From Pollenia angustigena (Eukaryota > Arthropoda > Insecta > Diptera > Polleniidae): a stretch of DNA of 64,000 nt. The DNA lies in the NCBI GenBank assembly GCA_930367215.1, contig OV884056.1:41788308-41852307 (forward strand), given 5' to 3'. The position numbers and the translations under genes were made by a program. Below the pieces are notes generated by a model that saw nothing but the letters and a program-made list of their open reading frames with translations, was not told the origin of the DNA and searched no databases. Below, piece by piece: positions 21,750 through 31,130 of this stretch (the stretch's first letter is position 1; each line of letters starts with the position of its first letter).

Positions 21750-22677
21750 GGGTGATTTTTTAAGAGCTATAGAAAAGTTTAAAAAACAAACATAAAATTC
21801 AGAAAAATTTATGAAATCTTTATTTGAATCGATAGTACGGTCCATATTTTTAATTTAATGTTTGAAGATTATTTCATGCAAATGTTGACCGTGACTGCGC
21901 CTCAAATGGTCCATCCGCTTAGTCCAATTTTGGCATACTCTTTCCAACATTTCGGCCGGTATCTCATGAATAAATGCTTCAATGTTGTCTTCCAATGCGT
22001 CAATTGAAGCGGGCATGTGTGTATAGACATGAGCTTTAACATAGCCCCACAAAAAGTAGTCTAAAGGCGTTAAATCGCAGGATCTAGGCGGCCAGTTGAC
22101 CGGTCCCGAACGTGAAATTAAATGATCACCGAACTCGCCTCTCAATAAGTCCATTGTTAAGCGTGCTGTGTGGAATGTGGCACCGTCTTGTTGAAACCAC
22201 ATGCCATGCAAGTCAAGCTCTTGCATTTTGGGCAAAAAACAGTTGGATATCATCTCACGGTAGCGCTCAACATTCACAGTTACGTTACGATTCGCATAAT
22301 CTTTGAAGAAGTACGGTCCAATGATGCCACCAGCCCATACACTGCACCCAACTGAGACTTTTTCTGGATGCATTGGTAGCTCTTGCAATGCTTCTGGCTG
22401 ATCTTCACTCCAAAATCGACACATCTGCTTATTAACGTACCCATTGAGCCAAAAATGAGCTTCTTCGCTGAACACAAGAAGCGCGCTTTGAACTTTCTTA
22501 ACAGAGCACGCATTTTGATAATAAAATTCAATAATTTGCAAGCGTTGTTCGTTTGTAAAACGATTCATGGTTAAATTATAGACCAAACTGAAGATGTTTG
22601 ACAGTGAAACAAACACGAAACGTGCGTCAGCTGTTTAAACCAGTGTTGCCAAAAATATAATAGCTGAAAATTCACCC
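21750..22677 (-). mobile_element. mariner/Tc1-like element, copy 2 (internally deleted)
   Basis: Read on the minus strand it begins TCGGGTGAATTTTCAGC and ends, reverse-complemented, GGGTGATTTTTTAAGAGC. It is 928 bp. It inserted into dispersed repeat R3: the flanks 21597-21749 and 22678-22870 together match the uninterrupted copy at 46165-46690. It is the best-preserved copy in the window. Confidence 0.9.
21855..22568 (-). CDS. mariner/Tc1-like DDE transposase, open but internally deleted
   Basis: An uninterrupted frame of 237 codons starts at MNRFTNEQRLQIIEFYYQNA (an upstream in-frame ATG at 22616 lies in the 5' leader and is less likely). The expected protein cuts a DNA element at its inverted repeats and acts in the nucleus. 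The N-terminal helix-turn-helix is only partly present: after VKKVQSALL the sequence jumps to VFSEEAHFW, the same deletion junction as copy 1. The usual length for this family is roughly 340 residues. The second and third acidic motifs are intact (WFQQDGATFHTA and SCDLTPLDYFLWG, 36 residues between the two D by my count). The first catalytic position appears as E in SEEAHF. It ends HLHEIIFKH. Despite being open it is probably not active. Confidence 0.85.
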   Translation of the reverse strand: MNRFTNEQRLQIIEFYYQNACSVKKVQSALLVFSEEAHFWLNGYVNKQMCRFWSEDQPEALQELPMHPEKVSVGCSVWAGGIIGPYFFKDYANRNVTVNVERYREMISNCFLPKMQELDLHGMWFQQDGATFHTARLTMDLLRGEFGDHLISRSGPVNWPPRSCDLTPLDYFLWGYVKAHVYTHMPASIDALEDNIEAFIHEIPAEMLERVCQNWTKRMDHLRRSHGQHLHEIIFKH

Positions 22678-22880
22678 GATATATCAACACCAACATTTTA
22701 AAAGGAAGTTTTGGCATTAAAAGCTATTTTCGGGAGTAGTATTTGTATGGAAGCCATGGTTATATATGAACCGATTTCTATGATGATTATGGTTGTAATC
22801 AAATAGCTTAAAGCCGAATTTGATCTTAATGCCAGCATAAAATAATGGTTGATGGTCACAAGGACTCTACTCCGGAAAGA
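22678..22880. repeat. Dispersed repeat R3, right part
   Basis: It contains ACCAACATTTTAAAAGGAAG, TATTTTCGGGAGTAGTA and GTATGGAAGCCATGGT, matching 46500-46680. It is non-coding. Confidence 0.7.
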
Positions 22881-23520
22881 TATTTGTATCGGACCTATGT
22901 GGAATTAAGGACCATTCTTACAATTTCCTTGTGACAATCCGAACCTATGCACCAAATACTCAGAAAATATTAATTATGGTTTTAGAAGAGAACTAACCAC
23001 ACTCGCATATCTCCAAAACAAAAAGAGATAGAAACAAATATAAAAGGTATAGTTGTTCTTTACAAAAATAAGCGGACAGGTTTCTGCCACTTTTTTGAAA
23101 TTCCTCCAATTTAGGGAGTAAACCGGTTAAACCTGTATTTCGGTACTTTTTTTGTCTTTTAAAGCAAAAAACATTAAAATAAAGGTTAGATCAAATTCGG
23201 AACTTATCAAAATAAAAAAAAAAAACAAATTCGAACGTTTAAAGGGTGAAAATCATAACTATTGTTAGATTTTTTTACAAAACATTTTTCTCCATTCTTT
23301 GTCATATAAGTATTAAATAATGGGCTCCTACTACAATTTTTGAATTATTGATACTTCAATGGGGAGAAAAAGTACCAAAAATTGAAATAAAATTTCTTTC
23401 AATAATTAGTATTGTGGTAATTTTGTTGAACTATTTATGGTTTTTAATCCAAATTTTTAATATCTTTAATCAGGCTTAAGTTCATCAAATTTAATTCTCA
23501 TTAAATTATTTTTATGAAGA
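22881..23520. repeat. Unassigned DNA grading into repeat R2
   Basis: About 23080-23400 contains GTACTTTTTTT, AAAGGGTGAAAATCATAACT and GGGGAGAAAAAGTACC, shared with the R2 segments at 17940-18000 and 29580-29700. The rest is unassigned. Confidence 0.45.
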
Positions 23521-23800
23521 AAGGAATTTTACAACATGAAAATTAATTAAAATGGTTATTGATAATCATTCATTCTTGACTGACCTGAGATTCGAACCCA
23601 GGCGGCTGGTTACGCTGACATATTTCGATCGCTACCACTCGATCTCCTCAGAGGGATTTGCCGTCTTACACTCGCAGCCATCGACGACTGTTGACGTCAA
23701 TAGTCAAACATCAATCCTTAAACCAAATTGTATTTTAAACTTTGGTAGATAGAAATTTGCATTTTTGAATGATTATCCATTTTTAATTGATTTTACATTT
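23520..23800 (-). repeat. tRNA-like SINE-type repeat
   Basis: On the minus strand a B-box-like TGGGTTCGAATCTCAGG sits in a good T arm (CTGGG-TTCGAAT-CTCAG, about 23586-23602). Upstream is a D-arm-like hairpin GATCG-AGTGGTAG-CGATC (about 23628-23645). The acceptor and anticodon arms do not fold convincingly. The flanks extend the homology to about 23400-23800 and match 41410-42800 (plus strand), where the same repeat was split by a CACAG element. It is best read as a tRNA-derived SINE or an element that carries a tRNA-like module. Confidence 0.6.
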
Positions 23801-23827
23801 TTTCCTTTCTTTAGATTTTTGGTTTCT

Positions 23828-24518
23828 ACTAGTGCTGGGAAACTATCGATAGCCTTAAAATGTCGAAAATATGGATAGGAAAAATATCAATATCGATATT
23901 ATTATTATTTAAAATACGGTTATGAAGGCATCTAACAACAGCTATACACACACAGTTTTTTGCCGCAAATGTTTACTTACTATTATTAATTCGCTCTGGA
24001 TTACAGCAATGAATACAAACAAAAAGAATGGCAAGTGGTATAGATTGCTTAGTTGATCTTTTTACTGCTAATTAAAGGCCTTTTAGTCGAAATTTCTACA
24101 TGTTTATATAGGGACTGAAATGTCAAATATTTTTGTAATGTTTTAAAGAACAAATGCAAATCCAAATGCAATTGCGATTGCGAGCATAGGACAAAACAAT
24201 GAACGACCATTAGAGGATAAGTCCGCTAGATTGATTACCTTTTTGGGTTGAGAATCAAAACCAATTTAGAAAATTATTTAAAGTTGCAATAGAATATTCG
24301 GTTCCTTCAGAAAGGTACTTATCAAATTTTAAACAATTCATCTAAAATAACGTGCGTTATATATATACGTCTCAAAAGTTCAATAAAGTGATAAAAACAA
24401 CGAACTGTAGCCTGATAACTAGCTAAAGTTTTCCTGCACAAGTAAAAACATTCAGTCGATAGTTATATCGATATATCGATAGTGAATTAATAAATATCGA
24501 TAGTTTCTCAGCACTAGT
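23828..24518. mobile_element. TIR element with TATCGATA motifs
   Basis: The ends ACTAGTGCTGGGAAACTATC and, from the right, ACTAGTGCTGAGAAACTATC differ at one position. ATCGATA/TATCGAT motifs repeat near both ends. TTCT flanks both sides (23824-23827 and 24519-24522). The interior is non-coding. The superfamily is uncertain; the GTGCTG terminus is compatible with hAT but the duplication is not a clear 8-mer. Confidence 0.7.
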
Positions 24519-24534
24519 TTCTGCAACTAGAAAT

Positions 24535-25672
24535 TGTTTTAATTACCGTTAATATTGGACCTAGACAAATAATATTTAACATGCAAAGTCCTGTGTGATA
24601 GGACTCTATGAGGAAACTTTTTGGGACTTTTTGCTCTTCAACTGGTAGTTTTTGAATTTTCGTTAATATTTGATCTAGACACATTAAATTAAACACGAAA
24701 AGTCCTAAGCGGATGAGAAACTATAAGAGGGAACTTTATGGTACTTTTTTGTTCTTCAACTGGTTCTTTTTGAACTTTCGTTAATATTTGACCTAAAACA
24801 TTTAATTAAACTCGTAAAGTCCTGAGCGGATGAGAAACTATAAGAGGAAACTTTTTGGTACTTTTTAGTTCTTCAACTGGTACTTGTTGAATTTTCGTTA
24901 ATATTTGACCAAGAAACATTAAATTAAACACGCAAGGTCCTGAGCGGATGAGAAACTATAAGAGGGATCTTTTTTTGGTACTTTTTTGTTCTTCAACTGG
25001 TCCTTTTTGAATTTCCGTTAGTTTTTGACCTAGAAACATTAAATGAAACACGCAAGGTCCTGAGTGAATAAGAATCTGTAAGAAGGATCTTTTTTTTGGT
25101 ACTTCTTCGTTCTTTGACTGGTACTTTTTTTAATTTTCGTTAGTATTGGACCAATAAACATGAAATTAAACGTGCAATGTCCTGAGCGGATGAGAAACTA
25201 AAAGAGAGATATTTTTTGCTACTTTCTTGTTCTTCAACTGGTACTTTTTGAATTTTCGTAAATATTTGACCTAGAAACATTAAATTAAACACGCCAGGTC
25301 CTGAGCGGATGAGAAACTATAAGAGGGAACTTTTTGGTTCTTTTTTGTTCTTCAACTGGTACTTTTTGAATTATCGTTAAAATTTTACATAGAAAGATTA
25401 ATTTGAACACGCAAGGGTACTTTTTGAATTTCCGTTAGTTTTTGATCTAGAAACATTAAATTAATCCCGCAAGGTCCTGAGTGAATAAGAATCTGTAAGA
25501 GGGATCTTTTTTTTTTTGGTACTTCTTCGTTCTTTGACTGGTACTTTTTTTATTTTCGTTAGTATTGGACCAATAAACATGAAATAAAACGTGCAATGTC
25601 CTGAGTTATTTATCATCTGTAAGAGGTATTTTTTTCTCTTGGTAATTTGTCGTTTCTTAACTGGTACTGACT
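24535..25672. repeat. Tandem satellite array, about 120-bp unit, roughly 9 copies
   Basis: The box GTCCTGAGCGGATGAGAAAC or its variants recurs at about 24588, 24702, 24819, 24937, 25057, 25179, 25298, 25474 and 25598, so the period is 117-124 bp apart from one 176-bp step that includes a truncated unit near 25410. Each unit also carries CTTCAACTGGTAC and TTTTCGTTAATATTTGACC. Units starting 25057 and 25474 share diagnostic changes (GAGTGAATAAGAATCTGTAAG), as do the following ones, which points to a larger duplication. Confidence 0.9.
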
Positions 25673-25914
25673 TAGGATAGGGTTCAGGAGCGCTAAGCCT
25701 CTCACATATTTAGAAAATATTTATTATCGTTTTAAAATAGATCTGTTAAGGAAAAGTTTTAGTAAATTTTAGTTCGCTTTGAGTCTTAACTTTTTGCTTA
25801 AACCAAGCCACACATATGTTTACAATAAGACATTTTTGGCTTGGACAAGAATTGTTCATAATTTTCTTGGTTCAAGCCATTTGTTCTGGTGATTAAGTAA
25901 ATTATTCTTTCCGT
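25673..25914. other. Unassigned spacer
   Basis: I recognise no feature between the satellite array and the hAT MITE. Confidence 0.4.
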
Positions 25915-25922
25915 GTAGGAAT

Positions 25923-26431
25923 CAGAGATCAGCAATGAGTAGTGAAAAAGTGAGTAGAGCTGAATCATGACTCATATACGCACTCATACTTATTGCAATT
26001 GCGAGTCATACGTAAGTACGATTCGCATACGAACTAATTATAAGCAAGGCTGCAACATTTGTCCCGGAAATAGCAAATTGACGATTTGACAATTACTGTT
26101 TATTAAAGTTATATGTATGAAGTGGACAATTTTTCGGCAAATTAACTGGCAGCGCTTATTATAAAGTTATGTATTTGATCTGTTGTGTTAAAACGGCAAA
26201 TGGATGAGCTGAATGAGTTGAATCAATGTAAGTATTATAAGTATTTTCCTAAGATTATAAATTAAACTGAGGTCATTTATGAGTGTCGACGTTGCACTAA
26301 TATTTATTGCAACCTATACTTATACACCAACGGTCTCAGAGTAGTTGAGTTTAATTGATTTCTACTCACTTAAGCTTGAAACTTCATGAGTCAGTATTAG
26401 TAGCGAAAAAACGATTCATTGCTGATCTCTG
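25923..26431. mobile_element. hAT-type MITE (509 bp)
   Basis: The termini CAGAGATCAGCAATGAGTAG and, from the right, CAGAGATCAGCAATGAATCG are flanked by a perfect 8-bp duplication GTAGGAAT (25915-25922 and 26432-26439). GAGTAG/GAGTCA and CTCACT motifs recur inside. There is no ORF. It is one of the best-preserved insertions in the window. Confidence 0.9.
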
Positions 26432-26439
26432 GTAGGAAT

Positions 26440-27500
26440 ATACAAGGACAGACAGCTCCTAGGATGCTCCTAGATGGTTAAAAGGTATGACCGCCTCCAC
26501 TTTATTGTGAATATCAACATTTGTTTTTACCATATGTACCCGGTATCTCCATTCCTTAAGGAGGCTTTTCTTCTTTTTTCTACAGTTTTTTATGGAAAAT
26601 GCATAATGCACTGGGATTGGAAAATGTTAATTTACCTGCAAGGTGGCTTGAGAAATTTGATCGACTTCATGTTATAGTAACGAGCAAATCTTAGGAGTTC
26701 CAAAAAAACGAGAAGTCAAAAGAAAAGGCGATCGTATTACGAAGACCGTTTGCGGTCTTCTACATTTTCCAGGATTGTCCTGGTTTTAGACTACTTGTCC
26801 TGGTGTCCTGGTCCAATATTAAATTGTCCTGGTTTTTTGTACAGGTCAAGACCAACAAATTAGTTTGTTGCTAGTTTTAGTTGTTGACAAAGGTTAAGAT
26901 TTTTGTTATAACACTGCTAACATAAGGTAATTATATAAACAACTTTAATTAAATTCAACTGTTATCTGGTGGAAAGCTGGTTAAAGCTTTCAACAATATT
27001 AGATGATAGTCAATCCTCTTTCAAATTTTGTTTCAACTAGTTGCTGTAAAAAGTTATACCGTGTAAACAACTTTTATAAGTAATCGAAAGCCGATAACAA
27101 ATTACTTTCTCTAAGGCACCCCATACACGTTTTAATTCAATTGTCAACTGAGTCGGTTGTTGTCCAAATGAAAGCGTGTATGGCTTTGTCAATTGATTAG
27201 TTTGACGTTGTCCAACTCGACAACAGAAAAATCCAAAGATTTTGATTTTTTTCAAGTTGGGTTCTTAGTCTGCACAATGGACTAAAGAAAGAAACCCGTT
27301 AAAGACTTAAGAACTGGAGAGTATCATTCAATATAAGTTTGATTTTATTATGACATGCTGCCTGTTTTATAACTGTATCAAAGACCGAAATAAAGTTCTA
27401 GAAAAAGTGCAATCTTCTAAAAATTATTTCAGTTTAGAACATTTGAAGCTCAACTTTTTATTCTTTTTCATCATTTTTATGTACAAGAAGTTCACGTTAA
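26440..27500. other. Unassigned sequence with TGTCCTGG repeats
   Basis: Four TGTCCTGG motifs cluster at 26770-26832, and one more lies at 28602, beyond the R4 repeat, so an unidentified element may span 26770-28640. A small hairpin GAAGACCG-TTTG-CGGTCTTC lies at about 26740-26759. No gene is recognised. Confidence 0.35.
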
Positions 27501-28300
27501 TTTTTATACCCTCAACCACAATTAGTTGTGAAGAGGGTATCTTAAGTTTGTCATTCCGTGTGAAACTTTTTTTTTATTCATCTCAGACCCCATAAAGGAT
27601 ATATATTCTGGGTCCTTGAGTAATTCTAAGTCGATTTAGCCATGTTCGTCTGTCTGTCCGTCTGTTGAAAACACGCTCACTTTCGAACAACTCAAAAGAA
27701 ATGAACAAACTTGGTGCCAAATTGCTTTTAGTTATCCTAAGCAGTTTGGGATTGAAATCCAGCAAAATCGGTTCAGTAGGACCAGAGCAATGTGGAACCA
27801 CCACCTAAAAAAATTGATAATTTTGTTACAAAAAATAACATAAATGCTGGAACGAGGCACGGAATGAGATAAGATTTTGCAAATTTTGTTAAATTTCGTG
27901 AATATCCGTCCATAATTTACCCTAAGCCCCATATAAACACTACTCCAGGAAAACAGTTTAGTACGCATAAGACCGTAAAAAATAACGCTAGCGTAGCAAA
28001 ATTTGGTACGTCACAGTTTTATAGGACTATAAATGATACTGTGAAATTTCGTGACGATCGGTCCATAATTTACCTTAGTCCCCATAGAAACCCTACTCCC
28101 GGAAAACAGTTTAGGCCCCCTATAAACCCTACTACCGGAAAACAGTTTAGTCGCCTAAAAACCATAATTAATAACAAATCTTCACAGTTTAAGATAATAA
28201 TAACATCATACAGATATTACTCCTTAAACATTCGAACTGTCGGTGGAGGGTATCAAAGATTCGGCACAGCCGAATATAGCACTCTAACTTGTTTTTTATA
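27501..28300. repeat. Dispersed repeat R4 (TATACCCTC...GAGGGTATC)
   Basis: It begins TTTTTATACCCTCAACCAC, contains CATGTTCGTCTGTCTGTCCG and CTCACTTTCGAACAACTC, and ends GGTGGAGGGTATCAAAG followed by CGGCACAGCCGAATATAGC. The same order occurs at 40703-41280. Fragments lie near 54275 (CATCTGTCTGTCC) and 55610-55645. Inside, two similar units (about 27900-27960 and 28055-28150) repeat AACCCTACTCCCGGAAAACAG. This is a common class of interspersed repeat in flies; the open frames crossing it are not conserved. Confidence 0.75.
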
Positions 28301-29560
28301 TATATTGTTGGATTTAAAAATAAAAATTCTTAAATTTTCAGGAGAGCCAAAAAACTGTTTATATAAAAATGGTGTTAATATTTAAAAAAAATTAGTTCCC
28401 TTATGAAAAAAGTCAAATTTGAAGAAAGTTTTGCTAGGCCTTTTTAAATTTTGTAAGTAGCTAGAGATGTGAAATGAGAATTAATTTATGAAAAAAGTAA
28501 TTTTGAGTTGTGACCCTTTAGTATTTGCGGTGCGATATACTACATACATATGTATTAAAAAAACTTTTCTGTTGGTGTAATTTTTTATCCATTTTTTCCA
28601 TGTGTCCTGGTTGATAGGTTCAAACTTCTGGCAGCCCTACTCTGGGAGTAACTTAGTAGTAGTTATACAGTCTTTCTGCCAAGTTGTTCCTTTTAGTCTT
28701 TGCCCTTGTCAAAGAAAACTTTGTGTATGCAAAAGGACAAAAAGGTAAAAAGGATAGAAAATTAATAAATGATAACGATAGAGTAACTGAATTAAAGGCT
28801 TAAATTTAAAATTAATTTTTTCTTTTACAAAAAGTATCTTAAACACAAACTTATTAAAAACATTTCTTTTTTAAAACCACATTAAACTGAAATTCGTTTT
28901 TGCAATATCAATGTAATATTAATTACTCCTTGTTTTAATTTATCGTTTTAATTTAAATTCATTATATTGATTTGAATATTACAGTTGTTTCTATGTTTAC
29001 AAATATCAAATTTCAATCTTACGTATAAAATATATATATCTCTTAATAATAACATAAAATATTGAGTTAAAAAACAGATAAAATTAAAAATATATTACAG
29101 AAACCAATTAGTAAGTGTTATCTATACATTTAAATTACAAATTATTTAATCAAAAGCAATAATTTAATCAAGTTTTTTTTCATATTTATTACAATGAAGA
29201 GATTAACCAATTAAAAGATTCCATAACTGCTAAATTCTTTTAAGATGGGCAGTGCAGATCAGAGTCAAGAAATCTGAAAAGAGAACGAAAAAGTTAATTA
29301 GATTGGCGAATAGTGAAAGTATATCGTCAGCTCAGAATTGGTTTGACCTACCGAACATTTAAAAAAAAATTAAGTTAGGTATGGGGTATATATATTTTGA
29401 ATACCCCCATTTTGAATCTGTTTCGCGAAATTGTTTGTGGTTTCTTAGATATAAAGCATTCATTCAGGACATTGCCTGTTGAATTTTATGTTTTGAGGTT
29501 AAATATTAACGATAACTAAAAAATACCAGTTGTAGAACCTAAAAGCTGAAGAAAGATATT
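28301..29560. other. Unassigned A+T-rich sequence
   Basis: I recognise no gene. TGTCCTGG at 28602 is followed by CTGGCAGCCCTA, which looks like a hAT-style terminus without an identifiable partner. Confidence 0.35.
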
Positions 29561-30060
29561 AAATTTCCCGTATTTCCCATTTTGGTCCTATTTTTCCCCC
29601 CCATTATAGTATCAAAAATTGCAAAATGCAAAATGTTTTGTAAAAAAGTACCAAAAATAGTTATGATTTTCACCTGTTAAACTTTCGAATTTCAAAAAAG
29701 TGCCAAACTTATATTCGTATTTTTTTTTTTTTTTTTGATAAGTTTCAAATGTGGTATAAACTTTATTTCTAGGTTAATTGGATCAAAAGATAGATGAGCT
29801 GACAAAAACGTACCAAAATTCAGGTTTTACCCGTTTTCACCCTAAAAGAGCCGAATTTCAAAAAAGTACCACACACCTGTCCACTTATTTTTCAGAAGAA
29901 CAACGATATGTATTACAGTTTTCTTGTATCTCTTTTAGTTTTGGAGTTAAAAGGTTTCCGAATTTACCCTTTTTTACCTCCTAAACATTTTTAAAAATCC
30001 CATCTTAGAGGATCGATTTGGGGAGAGACCCACCTCCGGTCCAAATTTCAAGTCTTTAGC
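29561..30060. repeat. Dispersed repeat R2
   Basis: It carries AAAAAGTACCAAAAATAG, TTTCAAAAAAGTACCACAC and TTTTGGAGTTAAAAGG, as in the copies flanking the hAT element at 18028-19193. It is non-coding; the 68-codon plus-strand frame at 29778-29984 is a by-product. Confidence 0.55.
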
Positions 30061-30330
30061 TTCAGGCGTTTAGGCTGTACGATGATGAATGAGTCAGTCA
30101 CTCATGCAATAAGTATATGTATGCAGCACAAATAGCCACTTTTTTAATTTTTTTTAGAAATACTATCAAATTCTAACTTTATTCATGAAAGTGCGCAAAA
30201 ATTTAAATTTTTCTTCAAAATATATACCGGAAGCATTGGTAAAAATATAAAAAAATTCTATCGCGTACATTTTGAGAAATCTTCACGCAAATCTTCCGAT
30301 TAAATCTATCAAAATGGCTGCAACAAATTT

Positions 30331-30726
30331 ATAATTGAAGCACAGCCGCGAATAACGTTGTAAACGCCACATTTTGCTAAAACTATTTTTTTGCAGATAA
30401 CCGTTGACCTTATTCTCTTACACAGTTTAAACATCAAATCAACCAAAACTATGCACCTTAACGCCTTCAAAAAGGCGTACAAAGTGTCAGCCAGTGGAAG
30501 AACATTGCAAGTTACTAACAAAATGATGAAACCGAAATGGTTTTGCAGTGCGGAATAATGTTTTAAAAGCCTTTTGCATTAAAGTTTTTATTATCATTAT
30601 TTTTAATAATAGAAAAAAAAAATTTTAAAACAAATAATGCTGCCTGTCAAAAAACGTTTTTTTGCTCTCCTGAAAAATTATTATTTTGTAACTTAAAACG
30701 TTATTCGCGGCTGTGCTTCAATTTAT
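30331..30726. mobile_element. TIR element (AATTGAAGCACAGCCGCG ends)
   Basis: The left ATAATTGAAGCACAGCCGCG and the right, reverse-complemented ATAAATTGAAGCACAGCCGC, continue GAATAACGTT on both sides (about 28 bp of inverted repeat). It is about 396 bp and non-coding. A partial relative lies at 1745-1860. Confidence 0.75.
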
Positions 30727-30759
30727 GAAACTTTTACCAAATAAAGAGTGTCGAAATTT

Positions 30760-31130
30760 AAGGTATTATCGGTCAATAGCAATCGCTACAGGAAGATGGT
30801 CCGAAGCTTTTTTTTTGCGGAAAATCAATGATTTAGACGTAGATAATAAGTGGTTTCAACAGGATGGTGCCACGTAGAGGAGAAGTGAATTGGCTACCAA
30901 GATCGTGCGATCTGATATCTTTACACAATTTTGATGGGGGTTTTTTGAAGTCGAAAGCTTACAGCAATAATCCCACAACAGTTCAAGAGTTTAAAAACAA
31001 CATTATCGAGCCGATGTCAACCATTTACAACAGTTAAGGGAAAAACGTGATTGAGAATTTTGGTAAAAGATTGTGAGCGGGTCGGAGCCAGTCGGGGGCC
31101 CTTATTAATATTGACATGATATCTCAACTT
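30760..31130 (+). pseudogene. Heavily decayed mariner/Tc1-like transposase
   Basis: The frame at 30849-30873 reads KWFQQDGAT, the second acidic motif of the same family as the copies at 19761 and 21750. After a deletion and frameshift it is followed by EVNWLPRSCDLISLHNF (about 30888-30935), the third acidic motif region. Downstream FKNNI is a remnant of the usual EDNI block. Multiple stops and shifts follow. It is an old relative from a different subfamily, judged by its divergence. Confidence 0.8.

Noticed and set aside
24535..25672. A CRISPR-like reading of the regularly spaced repeats
   Set aside because: The entire ~120-bp unit is repeated, with no unique spacers, and the genome context is eukaryotic; it is a satellite array.
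26740..26759. A short perfect hairpin GAAGACCG-TTTG-CGGTCTTC as a possible terminator
   Set aside because: A lone 8-bp hairpin with a 4-nt loop in a eukaryotic intergenic region has no supporting gene or U-tract context.
27350..28385. Several 70-115-codon frames that might be gene fragments
   Set aside because: They lie in dispersed repeat R4, and the second R4 copy (40703-41280) does not preserve any of them.
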